Assembly (NCBI GenBank): GCA_047602305.1
Contig: JASGHO010000001.1
Coordinates: forward strand, 1,984,001 to 2,048,000
DNA length: 64,000 nucleotides
Reading direction: 5' to 3'
DNA from: Ancrocorticia sp047602305
GTDB lineage: Bacteria > Actinomycetota > Actinomycetes > Actinomycetales > Actinomycetaceae
Position 1 is the stretch's first letter. Every line of letters begins with the position of its first letter. The notes under the pieces are model-generated. The model was not told where the DNA came from, did no database searches, and saw nothing but the letters and a program-made list of their open reading frames with translations. The position numbers and the translations under genes were made by a program. This document shows, piece after piece, positions 51,878-60,023 of this stretch.

Positions 51878-51952
51878 TCGTCGTCGAAAACATCGTCGTC
51901 GAAAACATCGTCGTCGAAAACATCGTCGTCGAAAACATCGTCGTCGAAAAAA
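51878..51952. repeat. 15-bp tandem repeat, five units
   Basis: Unit TCGTCGTCGAAAACA repeated five times (last unit degenerate). A minus-strand frame through it would encode FDDDV repeats, but that frame has no ribosome site or homologous family. Intergenic between purS and element copy C. Confidence 0.9.
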
Positions 51953-52064
51953 CTACGCGACCGAGCGACCCAGCCCCGCAAAGAGGCGCCGAAATTTGAC
52001 TGCCGTGAGAGCACCGATACGGCATAATAACCGCAACGATGCTCTCACGTCGGTCAAATATTCT

Positions 52065-52451
52065 AAGAGGTCACGCCAATAGATCATGGCCTACTACGGA
52101 TGTCACGGAATCTTGCCTGGCTGCGTGAGGGCTTCGTCCTCTAACAACTTCCTCATCCTGGGGCAAGCCCACAGCCAGCTTCCTGGTTCTCGGTCGTGAG
52201 TACAAGTACTCACACCTCGAACTGCGTCATTGTCACCATCGAGTGCAAGCACTCGTGGTTTCGGATTTCGTCATTGTGTCCACTCACCGGCACCACCAGT
52301 GCCGATTCGTCGTGGGGACAAGCCCACAGCCAGCTTCCTGGTTCTCGGTCGTGAGTACACGTACTCACACCTCGAACTGCGTCGCTGTCCGCCTTACCAG
52401 TCAAGCCCCGCACCATCCTCGCGACGGCCGAACCTATTGGCGCAACCTCTA
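52065..52451. repeat. TIR element family 1, expanded copy C (387 bp)
   Basis: Ends TAAGAGGTCACGCCAATAG and inverted TAGAGGTTGCGCCAATAGG; orientation opposite to A and B. Interior expanded by duplication: a 65-bp direct repeat at 52164-52228 and 52319-52383. Four hairpins: GTGAGTAC-N2-GTACTCAC (52196-52213), CGAGTGC-N2-GCACTCG (52240-52255), CGGCAC-N5-GTGCCG (52288-52304) and GTGAGTAC-N2-GTACTCAC (52351-52368). The third is the same hairpin as in copy A. Open frames here (for example 52210-52461 minus) are judged spurious. Confidence 0.8.
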
Positions 52452-52483
52452 AACCCGGCAAAACCGCCAGAACCCAAACGCGC

Positions 52484-53395
52484 TTACTGCCAGTGACGCC
52501 CCGTCAGCATCTCGTAGGCCTTGATGTAGCGGTCGCGCGTCTTTTCAACAACCTCATCCGGCAGCTCCGGAGGCTGCTCGCCCGAACGCGGGTCCCACCC
52601 GGAGGCGGGCGAGAGGAGCCAGTCGCGCACGTACTGCTTGTCGAGGGAAGGCTGGTTCTTGCCCGGCTGGTACGTCTCCGCCAGCCAGAAGCGCGACGAA
52701 TCCGGAGTCAGGACCTCGTCGGCGAGGAAAATTCCTCGCTCACCCTGATCCGAGGAGGTGCCGAACTCAAACTTCGTGTCCGCAATAATGATTCCACGAT
52801 CGAGGGCAATCTCGTGCGCGCGCATGTACAGCTGCAGCGAGTGGAGCCGCAGCTGGCGCGCCTCCGAGGTTCCAATGCGCTCAGTCATGTCCGCGAAGGT
52901 AATGTTCTCGTCGTGGTCGCCAAGCTTGGCCTTCGCCGCCGGGGTGAAGATCGGCGATTCCAGGCGCGACGCCTCCACAAGCCCGCGCGGCAAATCCACA
53001 CCGCAGGTACTTCCGGTCTCCTTGTATTCAGCCATCGCCGAGCCCGTGATGTATCCGCGCACCACACACTCAACCGGGAACATGTTGAGGCGGCGCGTCA
53101 CCATCGCGCGCCCCTCCACCGCCACCGGAACCTCAGTGGAAATCATGTGGTTGTAGGCGATATCGCTCAGCCTCTCAAACCACCAAGCCGACATCTGCGT
53201 CAGAATCTTTCCCTTATCGGGAATCTGCGTGGGCAAGACAAAATCAAAAGCGCTGATCCTGTCCGACGCCACAATAAGGTGGGTGTCAATCCCAGAATGT
53301 GCCGCAGGATCCGCGGGCACAAACATGTCCCGAACTTTTCCCGAGTACACGTGCGTCCACGCGGATATCTGGTTGCGCTGTAACTGGTCTGTCAT
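52484..53395 (-). CDS. purC: Phosphoribosylaminoimidazole-succinocarboxamide synthase
   Basis: 303 aa SAICAR synthetase, joining CAIR and aspartate with ATP. Motifs: VYSGKVRDMFVP, IVASDRISAFDFVLPTQIPDKGKILTQMSAWWF, VECVVRGYITGSAMAEYKETG, GIIIADTKFEFG and ADEVLTPDSSRFW. Start MTDQLQRNQ chosen for GGGAAGACC upstream; the longer frame adds about 30 residues with no family match. Confidence 0.97.
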   Translation of the reverse strand: MTDQLQRNQISAWTHVYSGKVRDMFVPADPAAHSGIDTHLIVASDRISAFDFVLPTQIPDKGKILTQMSAWWFERLSDIAYNHMISTEVPVAVEGRAMVTRRLNMFPVECVVRGYITGSAMAEYKETGSTCGVDLPRGLVEASRLESPIFTPAAKAKLGDHDENITFADMTERIGTSEARQLRLHSLQLYMRAHEIALDRGIIIADTKFEFGTSSDQGERGIFLADEVLTPDSSRFWLAETYQPGKNQPSLDKQYVRDWLLSPASGWDPRSGEQPPELPDEVVEKTRDRYIKAYEMLTGRHWQ

Positions 53396-53543
53396 GGTCT
53401 TCCCGTCAATGTTGTTGTGCCGCTCTGGTATCTCAGGTGCGAGGGGTGAGCTACTCGATCCTGCGCGGCACACGGCATTCGTTTTTATCACCCAACTGCT
53501 TCCAAATGACAGTTCGGGCGCTCTGATACGACATTACTTGGAC

Positions 53544-53689
53544 TAGAGATTACGCGAATAGGCTGCGCTCCACTGCTTCCGCCGCGGATGTCTCGAAATC
53601 TCGCCTATTGACGCAACCTTTTATATCCCGCCAATATGTCATGGTCCACTACGGATGTCGCGGACAAACCTATTGACGCCATCTTCTAT
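53544..53689. repeat. TIR element family 1, two degenerate copies D1/D2
   Basis: D1 (53544-53621, 78 bp) has both ends (TAGAGATTACGCGAATAGG and inverted AAGGTTGCGTCAATAGG) but most interior deleted. D2 (about 53626-53689) keeps the GCCAATATGTCATGGTCCAC...GGATGTCGCGG end segment seen in copy C and an inverted end that abuts the purD stop codon. Confidence 0.65.
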
Positions 53690-54957
53690 TTATTCGCTGC
53701 GATATCGCGGCGATAGTGAGAATCCGCCAGATTGATGCTCTCGAGAGCCGCGTACGCGACACCTCGAGCATCCTCAATCGACGGACCTTGACCGACCACG
53801 GCGAGCACTCGCCCGCCCGCCGACACAACATTCTCTCCAGCCTGAGAAGTACCCGCATGGATGACGTGCGCCGCCGGATCCGACTCCGCAGCATCGAGTC
53901 CCTCGATGACGTCACCCGTACGAACCTTGGCCGGGTATCCCTTGGCCGCGAGTACCACGCCCACAACCGCCTCGTCCTTCCAACACAGCGGGGCATCCGA
54001 GAGGCGCCCCTGCGCCGCGCTCATGAGAAGTTCTCCCAGCGGAGTCTTCAGGCGGGGCAGCACCACCTGCGTCTCGGGATCCCCGAAACGCACGTTGAAT
54101 TCGATGACCCGCAGGCCCCGGGAAGTGAGGGCGAGGCCGCAGTAGAGGAGTCCCACAAACGGAGTGCCGCGAAGCGCCATCTCGTCCACCACCGGCTGCG
54201 CCACACGTGCCACCACGTCATCTTCCAGCCCCTTCGGAGCCCACGGAAGCGGTGAGTAGGCACCCATGCCGCCGGTATTGGGGCCGGCGTCGCCGTCGTA
54301 CGCCCGCTTGAAATCCTGTGCCGGAGCCAGCGGAACAACCGTGTGGCCATCGCAAATACAGAAGAGTGAGACTTCCGGGCCGTCGAGGAACTCCTCGATC
54401 ACCACGGCGGCTTCACCGTTGGTGGACTGGTCGCCGCCGGTCTTGGCGAGGCAGGCCTCCACGTGCGCGATGGCTTCATCGCGGTCATTCGTGACCACGA
54501 CGCCCTTGCCCGCCGCAAGCCCGTCATCCTTCACCACGTAGGGGGCGCCGAACGTATCGAGGGCGTCAATCGCCTGCTCGCGATCCGAACACACCCGGGC
54601 CATCGCCGTGGGCACCTGCGCGTACGCCATGATCTCCTTGGCAAACGCCTTCGAACCTTCCAGCCGGGCCGCCTCACGCGAGGGCCCGAAAACCGGAATT
54701 CCGGCTTCGCGGAGATCGTCGGCAACCCCGGCAACAAGAGGCGCCTCCGGCCCGACGACCACGAGATCCACCTCGCGTTCACGAGCCAACGCGGTGAGAG
54801 CCTCACCGTCGAGAATGTCTACCGGAACATTCTCACCCAGGCTCGCCGTGCCCGGATTACCGGGGGCGATGATCAGGTCAGTAACGGAAGGGTCGAGACG
54901 CAATGTCCTTGCGAGGGCATGTTCGCGGCCGCCAGAGCCAACAAGAAGGATTCGCAC
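53686..54957 (-). CDS. purD: Phosphoribosylamine--glycine ligase
   Basis: 423 aa ATP-grasp enzyme making GAR from phosphoribosylamine and glycine. N-terminal MRILLVGSGGREHALARTL, central YVVKDDGLAAGKGVVVTNDRDEA, and FNVRFGDPETQVVLPRL are diagnostic. Minus strand with purC, purS, purQ, purL downstream. The TAG stop lies at the very edge of repeat element D2. Confidence 0.97.
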   Translation of the reverse strand: MRILLVGSGGREHALARTLRLDPSVTDLIIAPGNPGTASLGENVPVDILDGEALTALAREREVDLVVVGPEAPLVAGVADDLREAGIPVFGPSREAARLEGSKAFAKEIMAYAQVPTAMARVCSDREQAIDALDTFGAPYVVKDDGLAAGKGVVVTNDRDEAIAHVEACLAKTGGDQSTNGEAAVVIEEFLDGPEVSLFCICDGHTVVPLAPAQDFKRAYDGDAGPNTGGMGAYSPLPWAPKGLEDDVVARVAQPVVDEMALRGTPFVGLLYCGLALTSRGLRVIEFNVRFGDPETQVVLPRLKTPLGELLMSAAQGRLSDAPLCWKDEAVVGVVLAAKGYPAKVRTGDVIEGLDAAESDPAAHVIHAGTSQAGENVVSAGGRVLAVVGQGPSIEDARGVAYAALESINLADSHYRRDIAANK

Positions 54958-55441
54958 CCCTCAACCCTATGGCAGATACCGGCGCGCGGGCAGCGATTCC
55001 AGAGTTTGAACAGGGGTTTTCATTGAAATATCCATAATCTGGGATGATTCTAGTTTTGGTGGGGCTGTGGTGCGGTTGTGGTGGGGTTTCGGAGAGTGTG
55101 GAGGGCGGCGTTCAACTCGGCTCATGAACTCCAGAAAAATAGCTTCAGAATCAGCACCGGGCTGTACGCATAGCACAGGCCGGGTGTGATTTCGGAGCTG
55201 TTGGTCATCAATCCTGGAGGTACACAGACAACCCCGGAGATGCCGGGCGCGTGAGGAAAGTTCTGCGGCGCGTTGCGTGAGGTGGTGTGAGGTGGTGTGA
55301 GGTGACCACGGTGTTTGACGGCATCCATCTCCGTAATCCCGCACCCCGTGTGCCATTGGTACAAAGGTGGCCGGATTTCGGAGATAGATTTTTCAGGCAT
55401 CGGCGAGCAGCGGGGCTTGGGCGCCCGATAGGCTAGTAAAC
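54958..55441. other. Intergenic region between divergent purD and orphan gene
   Basis: 484 bp with promoters of both genes presumably at its ends. A short GGTGGTGTGA duplication occurs near 55280-55300. No gene, RNA or strong hairpin recognised. Confidence 0.5.
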
Positions 55442-56317
55442 ATGACTCTCCTCAATGCAGTTGGCGCCATCGGCCCTCAGCCCGATTCCCTCACATCAAT
55501 CGAGGCAGCCCTCGCGGATCTGCGCACAGATCCCAGTTCGGTCCTGCGCCCAAGCACACACAACTACCCGGCCCAATGCATTGATGGGCGCCCGGCGGTC
55601 GGCGAACATCCGTCCCTACCGCGTACCGCGGGAGGGACGCTCACCACCTGGGTAGTGGATTTTCTTCTCACCGGCGTGCTCGCCCCGGCAGTGGACGGAA
55701 AGCCCGATGACGATCTACCCACCGTGCTTCTCGAGTGGCTCGACAACGTGTGCCGCACACTTGCCGAGGCAGGGTTGCCGGTCTCCGATCATCGTGACAA
55801 CCACAGCCCCGACTCGAAGTCCGGCTGCGGTGCCGCCGACGGGCTCGGCGCTGTTCTCACCGTGCTGGGCGAGCGGCCGGAAGGGTTGGACGCATTGCTT
55901 TCCCAGTGGGGTATTGACCCCGCGAACCTTCCTCTTTCAGTTGTACTTCGGGCCCGCGAGGCGGCCAAAGTTGTCCCCGCCGGAACCGAGCTCGTCCCGA
56001 TCATCGAGCGCTACGCTCGGAATCCCATTCCCGTCCTCGATGGCACCCACGGAGAAGCAGCAGTCATTGCCAATACCATCGACGGGCAGACCCTTGCCTG
56101 GGGCACCGGGCCGGTACCCGACTCACAGGCCTTTGGCGTGGATCTCTGGGCACTCCCCCGCATCAGCGATTTCTTGGTCCTCTCCGCCGCCCGCCGGGGC
56201 TACATGCTCTCGGCCTCAACCAAGCAGATCGTGGCCACGGCCGCGGCCTTCAACGCCGCGGCCGTCCTGGTCCTGTGTGCACCGGACATGCCCACGGTCG
56301 TACTGGGCGAGCGCTAG
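55442..56317 (+). CDS. Hypothetical protein with CxDxR...H...C motif (cadmium-type carbonic-anhydrase-like)
   Basis: 291 aa, soluble, no signal peptide. Visible motifs: Cys46-I-Asp48-G-Arg50 (PAQCIDGRPAVGEH) and His117/His121 with Cys129 in SDHRDNHSPDSKSGCGAADGLGAV. A Cys-Asp-x-Arg plus His plus Cys arrangement is that of a Cys2His metal site in cadmium-containing/zeta-type carbonic anhydrase-like proteins; I infer such a relation, without alignment proof. The rest (about 140-291) is a mixed alpha/beta half. Stands alone, plus strand. Alternative: another zinc enzyme of unknown function. Confidence 0.6.
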   Translation: MTLLNAVGAIGPQPDSLTSIEAALADLRTDPSSVLRPSTHNYPAQCIDGRPAVGEHPSLPRTAGGTLTTWVVDFLLTGVLAPAVDGKPDDDLPTVLLEWLDNVCRTLAEAGLPVSDHRDNHSPDSKSGCGAADGLGAVLTVLGERPEGLDALLSQWGIDPANLPLSVVLRAREAAKVVPAGTELVPIIERYARNPIPVLDGTHGEAAVIANTIDGQTLAWGTGPVPDSQAFGVDLWALPRISDFLVLSAARRGYMLSASTKQIVATAAAFNAAAVLVLCAPDMPTVVLGER

Positions 56318-56436
56318 CACTCCGGCGCTCACGCCGCCCACGCCCACTCTCCACAAAACACCCCACATCGACATCCGGAGACGTCGGCCCTCTGACCAAC
56401 CAGCACCACTACAAGCACCCAAAGGCACAAGCACCC

Positions 56437-56520
56437 ATAGGATTGAGGATTCTAGAAAGGATTGAGCCCCGCGGACGCGTCAAAACGCTCAACCCTTTCC
56501 AAAAAACTCAATTCTTTAGA
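56437..56520. repeat. Palindromic repeat family 5, copy a
   Basis: 84-bp imperfect palindrome with nested stems GGATTGAG...CTCAATTC and GAAAGGATTGAG...CTCAACCCTTTC around GGACGCGTC. Matches 61128-61211 in order and orientation. Confidence 0.8.
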
Positions 56521-56584
56521 GAGCAGGCCTCTCACCCGCGCCTTCAGCAACTCTCACCCTCCCCACAAAACACCAGCACCACAT

Positions 56585-56652
56585 CGAGATCTGCCCTTAG
56601 CGTTGGATATCGCCCTTATAACGGCGATACGTAGCGCTAAGGGCAGATCTCG
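56585..56652. repeat. Palindromic repeat family 4, copy b
   Basis: 68-bp element with perfect 18-bp arms (CGAGATCTGCCCTTAGCG and complement). Core TTAGCGTTGG...CTTATAACGGCGATA shared with 15920-15979. The outer arms differ from copy a but remain complementary. Confidence 0.85.
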
Positions 56653-56683
56653 GCGAGCAGGAACACCCACTCACCCAACACAA

Positions 56684-56726
56684 AACGACGGCGGCACCAC
56701 CCCACTGGGGCGGTGCCGCCGTCGTT
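56684..56726 (-). terminator. Terminator of pckG
   Basis: Perfect 15-bp stem AACGACGGCGGCACC / GGTGCCGCCGTCGTT, followed on the minus strand by TTTGTGTT; 52 nt beyond the pckG stop. Confidence 0.85.
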
Positions 56727-56777
56727 AAGCGGTCAGAGGCTCGCAAGCCTCACTCGCGGGCGAAACCCAAGCGAACC

Positions 56778-58643
56778 TCAGGCCTTCGCAGCCGCGATGC
56801 GCTCGCGGAACTTGGCCAGCTGAGCCGTGATCTCGGCCGGGAGCTTGTCGCCGAACTGCGAGAAGTACTCCTCGGAGCCGTCCATCTCGGCTGCCCATGC
56901 GTCGGGATCGATGGCGAACAGGTTCGCCCAATCCTCTTCGCTGACGTCCACGCCGTCGAGGTTGAAGTCCTCGAACTTGGGGTAACGGCCGGTCACGCCA
57001 TCAATGGCGTCAACGGTGCCGTCCACGCGGCGGACAACCCAGTCGAGAACGCGGGAGTTCTCGCCGTATCCGGGCCACAGCCACTTGCCGTCATCGGACT
57101 TGCGGAACCAGTTGACCTGGAAGATCTTCGGGAACTTGTCGCCGAGCTCCGCCTGCATCTCCAGCCAGTGGCCCCAGTAGTCGGCCATGTTGTAGCCACA
57201 GAAGGGCAGCATGGCGAACGGGTCGTGGCGCAGCGAGCCGGCCTTGACGTCGGTGGCAGCAGCGGTGACCTCGGAAGCAACCGAAGCGCCGATGAACACG
57301 CCGTGAGCGGGCTCGTAGGCCTCGGCAACCAGTGGCACGTTGGTGGCGCGGCGGCCACCGAACAGGATGGCGTCAATGGCGACACCCTGGGGAGCCTCCC
57401 AATCCTCGCAGACGATCGGGCACTGCGCGGCCGGGGTGGTGAAGCGGGAGTTCGGGTGAGCAGCGAGCTTGCCCTCGGCTGCGTCAGCCGGGGTGTAATC
57501 GTTGCCGTGCCAGTCGATCAGGTGATCCGGAAGCGGAGCGTCGATGCCCTCCCACCACACGTCGCCGTCGTCGGTCAGAGCAACGTTGGTGAAGATGGAG
57601 TTGGCCTTCATGGTGTCCATGGCCATCGGGTTGGTGTCGTAGGACGTACCCGGTGCAACACCGAAGAAGCCGGCCTCGGGGTTGATGGCGTACAGGCGGC
57701 CATCGGGGCCCGGGCGCATCCAGGCGATGTCGTCACCAACGGTGGAGACCTTGTAGCCGGGGATGGTGGGCTGAAGCATGGCGAGGTTGGTCTTGCCACA
57801 TGCGGACGGGAAGGCGGCGGTCACGTGGAACTGCTTGCCGGTCTCCTCGTTGGTGAGGCGGAGGATGAGCATGTGCTCGGCCATCCAGCCATCACGCTTG
57901 GCCATCGTCGACGCGATACGCAGAGCGAAGCACTTCTTGCCGAGCAGGGCGTTGCCGCCGTAGCCGGAGCCGTAGGAGATGATCTCGTTGGTCTCGGGGA
58001 AGTGCGTGATGTACTTGTCATCGTTGCACGGCCATGCGGTGTCCGGACGCTCGTTGCCCTCGGCATCGCGCAGCGGGTAGCCGACGGAGTGCAGAGCGGG
58101 AACCCACTCGGCGCCTTCGCCGATGAGCTTGAGAGCGGCGGCACCCATGCGCGTCATGATGCGCATGTTGATGACCACGTAGGGGGAGTCAGTGAGCTCG
58201 ATGCCCAGCTGGGAGATCGGGCCGCCAACGGGACCCATGGAGAAGGGGATGACGTACATGGTGCGGCCGCGCATGGCGCCGTCCATGACCTTCTTGAGGG
58301 TGGCCTTCATCTCGACCGGATCGGCCCAGTGGTTGGTGGGGCCTGCATCCTCTTCCTTCTCGGAGCAGATGAAGGTGCGGGACTCAACGCGAGCCACGTC
58401 CGAGGGAAGCGAGCGAGCCAGGAAGCTGTTGGGGCGCTTCTCGGGGTTCAGTCGGGTGAAAACTCCGGCCTCAACCATCTCTGCGGTGAGACGATCCCAC
58501 TCTTCCTCCGAGCCATCGGCCCAGTAGATCGAATCCGGCTTGGTGAGATTGGCCTGCTCGGTTACCCAAGCAATGAGAGCATCGGGAGCCTCGGCCGGGG
58601 CACCGGCGCGAACTTCCTCAACGGAATAGGTCTTGTCGGTCAT
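56778..58643 (-). CDS. pckG: Phosphoenolpyruvate carboxykinase (GTP)
   Basis: 621 aa, GTP-dependent PEPCK interconverting oxaloacetate and PEP (gluconeogenesis/anaplerosis). Kinase loop AFPSACGKTNLAML with the reactive Cys, GDDIAWMRPGPDGRLYAINPEAGFFGVAPGTSYDTNPMAM, and RTMYVIPFSMGPVGGPISQLGIELTDSPYVV are diagnostic of the GTP family. Start MTDKTYSVEEV with AAGGAAGG upstream; the longer frame adds 24 unlikely residues. Monocistronic with its own terminator. Confidence 0.97.
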   Translation of the reverse strand: MTDKTYSVEEVRAGAPAEAPDALIAWVTEQANLTKPDSIYWADGSEEEWDRLTAEMVEAGVFTRLNPEKRPNSFLARSLPSDVARVESRTFICSEKEEDAGPTNHWADPVEMKATLKKVMDGAMRGRTMYVIPFSMGPVGGPISQLGIELTDSPYVVINMRIMTRMGAAALKLIGEGAEWVPALHSVGYPLRDAEGNERPDTAWPCNDDKYITHFPETNEIISYGSGYGGNALLGKKCFALRIASTMAKRDGWMAEHMLILRLTNEETGKQFHVTAAFPSACGKTNLAMLQPTIPGYKVSTVGDDIAWMRPGPDGRLYAINPEAGFFGVAPGTSYDTNPMAMDTMKANSIFTNVALTDDGDVWWEGIDAPLPDHLIDWHGNDYTPADAAEGKLAAHPNSRFTTPAAQCPIVCEDWEAPQGVAIDAILFGGRRATNVPLVAEAYEPAHGVFIGASVASEVTAAATDVKAGSLRHDPFAMLPFCGYNMADYWGHWLEMQAELGDKFPKIFQVNWFRKSDDGKWLWPGYGENSRVLDWVVRRVDGTVDAIDGVTGRYPKFEDFNLDGVDVSEEDWANLFAIDPDAWAAEMDGSEEYFSQFGDKLPAEITAQLAKFRERIAAAKA

Positions 58644-58968
58644 CGCGTTTCCTTCCTTAGAGATGCGATGTAGCAGAACCGCGAAACTTACGAACCGCGG
58701 TGTGAACATGTTCAATTGTTCCCGAGACGGGACACAGTTATCACAGTATTTCGTCCTAATTTGACGTGGTCAGACCAGTCAAGCCAGACAAAATCGCAGG
58801 TCAGGACATGTGCCTGACCCGAAGTGCAGCACGCCACATTGTGTTGCACACTTGGCCATCCAACCAGATTGCGTAAGTTTCCAATGTTGCGTCTCTCGTA
58901 CCGAGACTTTAGACCCAGGTATTCTCTTGTTTGTCGGCGATTGATCCCCTATCGAATTGGACACCACG
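58644..58968. other. Divergent promoter region pckG / lipoprotein
   Basis: 325 bp between divergently transcribed genes. Contains a GGTCAGACCAGTCAAGCCAGAC stretch with short GTCAGACC/GGTCTGAC-type symmetry but no operator I can name. No gene seen. Confidence 0.4.
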
Positions 58969-59850
58969 ATGACACAGCGCACGCAGCGCAAGAAGACCGG
59001 CATGATTCTCGCCCTCCTCTTGCCCATCACCATGTTGCTGTCCGCCTGCAAATGGGACAACACGATAGACATCACGCCCAGTGGAGGCTTGAACTTCGCG
59101 GCTGAACTGATCGATACGGAAGGGCTCACGTCTGCCAGCGGCGTCACATGCGAGATGCTATCCGACCTCATGGCCGACGACGAACTGTTCCCCACCGGAA
59201 GCTTCGAGGTTGAAGACATCAGTGAGGGAAGCAATCTCGGTTGCCGATTCGTCGTCGCCACACCCATCGCAAGCGACGAGATCCTGGTGGACAACGGAGA
59301 CTCGTACACGCTCAACATCGGGTCATCCGCCACCAACGACATGTATATCCCGGCGCCAGACAGCCTTGGACCGCTAGAGTTCACCTTCAACGTCACGATG
59401 CCCGGCCCCATCATCGAGGCCTCCGAAGGCGGCCAGATCAACGGCAACACGGTCACATTCACCGACCCGGCCGTGCTGGAATCCGGCTTCAGCGTCACCG
59501 GTCAAAAGTCCGGCGATCTTTCCGGCGGCAGCACCTGGAACGATGACGGCGACGACGACGGCGAAGCGGACCCCGAGTCTTCGCAGGCTTCCGGCAGTGC
59601 TCCCACCTGGCCCTGGTTCCTCATCGGCGGGGGCGTCCTCACGCTCGTGGGCGTGGCTATTGCCCTCCTGATGAGGCGGCGTACGCAAGGGCCCGCTGTA
59701 GGGGACTCCGGTGCGGGCGGGTTTGCAGCGGGAGATCCCGGTGCGGGAGGCTCCGGTGCTGCCGGGTTCTCGAATCCTCCCTACGGCCAGCCGGGACATG
59801 CCTCCGATCAAGGAACCTGGCAGCCGCCGAGCCCCGAACCCGGGAAGTAA
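58969..59850 (+). CDS. LppM-like lipoprotein with C-terminal membrane anchor
   Basis: 293 aa from ATG (MTQRTQRKKTG). Lipoprotein signal MILALLLPITMLLSAC-KWDNTIDITPSGGLNF; the lipobox LSAC and the following DITPSG resemble mycobacterial LppM-domain proteins. Ectodomain to about 190, acidic linker NDDGDDDGEADPESS, a TM at about 210-230 (WPWFLIGGGVLTLVGVAIALL), RRRT stop-transfer, then a Gly/Ala-rich cytoplasmic tail (GDSGAGGFAAGDPGAGGSG). Having both an N-terminal lipid anchor and a C-terminal TM is unusual but common in this family. Function unknown. Weak ribosome site (GGAC). Confidence 0.78.
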   Translation: MTQRTQRKKTGMILALLLPITMLLSACKWDNTIDITPSGGLNFAAELIDTEGLTSASGVTCEMLSDLMADDELFPTGSFEVEDISEGSNLGCRFVVATPIASDEILVDNGDSYTLNIGSSATNDMYIPAPDSLGPLEFTFNVTMPGPIIEASEGGQINGNTVTFTDPAVLESGFSVTGQKSGDLSGGSTWNDDGDDDGEADPESSQASGSAPTWPWFLIGGGVLTLVGVAIALLMRRRTQGPAVGDSGAGGFAAGDPGAGGSGAAGFSNPPYGQPGHASDQGTWQPPSPEPGK

Positions 59851-59878
59851 TTCCGGGAGCATACAACGACAATGCGCC

Positions 59879-59908
59879 GGGCTGGGCAGCTTTTCGGCTG
59901 CCCAGCCC
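59879..59908 (+). terminator. Terminator after LppM-like gene
   Basis: Perfect 12-bp stem GGGCTGGGCAGC / GCTGCCCAGCCC, 6-nt loop TTTTCG, followed by CTCGCTTTCC; 28 nt past the stop. Confidence 0.8.
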
Positions 59909-59953
59909 CTCGCTTTCCACACCAGCCCACTTCCATGGTGTAGAACAAAATAG

Positions 59954-60005
59954 AGAGGTTGCGCCGATGGGTCCTGTTGGCTAGGTCCTGTTGGCGCAAC
60001 CTCTA
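59954..60005. repeat. TIR element family 1, minimal copy E (52 bp)
   Basis: Perfect 12-nt inverted ends AGAGGTTGCGCC / GGCGCAACCTCT around a doubled GGTCCTGTTGG. Ends 9 nt before the ribosome site of the oxidoreductase gene. Confidence 0.75.
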
Positions 60006-60023
60006 CGAATCACAGGAGGAATG

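Noticed and set aside
51790..52014. Minus-strand frame encoding FDDDV repeats
   Set aside because: Arises from the 15-bp tandem array; flanking residues look random and no start signal is present.
52164..52383. Possible CRISPR array (two 65-bp repeats around a spacer)
   Set aside because: Only two units, repeat too long, internal palindromes vary, no cas genes; it is an internal duplication of a TIR element.
52210..52461. 83-aa frame inside element copy C
   Set aside because: Other copies of the element do not keep this frame; the hairpins explain the conservation better.
57168..58673. 501-aa plus-strand open frame
   Set aside because: Antisense of pckG.
58644..58715. N-terminal extension of PEP carboxykinase
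   Set aside because: Extra 24 residues do not match the family and a good ribosome site precedes the internal ATG at 58643.
30176..60005. Complete insertion sequence for the TIR family
   Set aside because: No frame in any copy resembles a transposase and the largest copy is only 387 bp.
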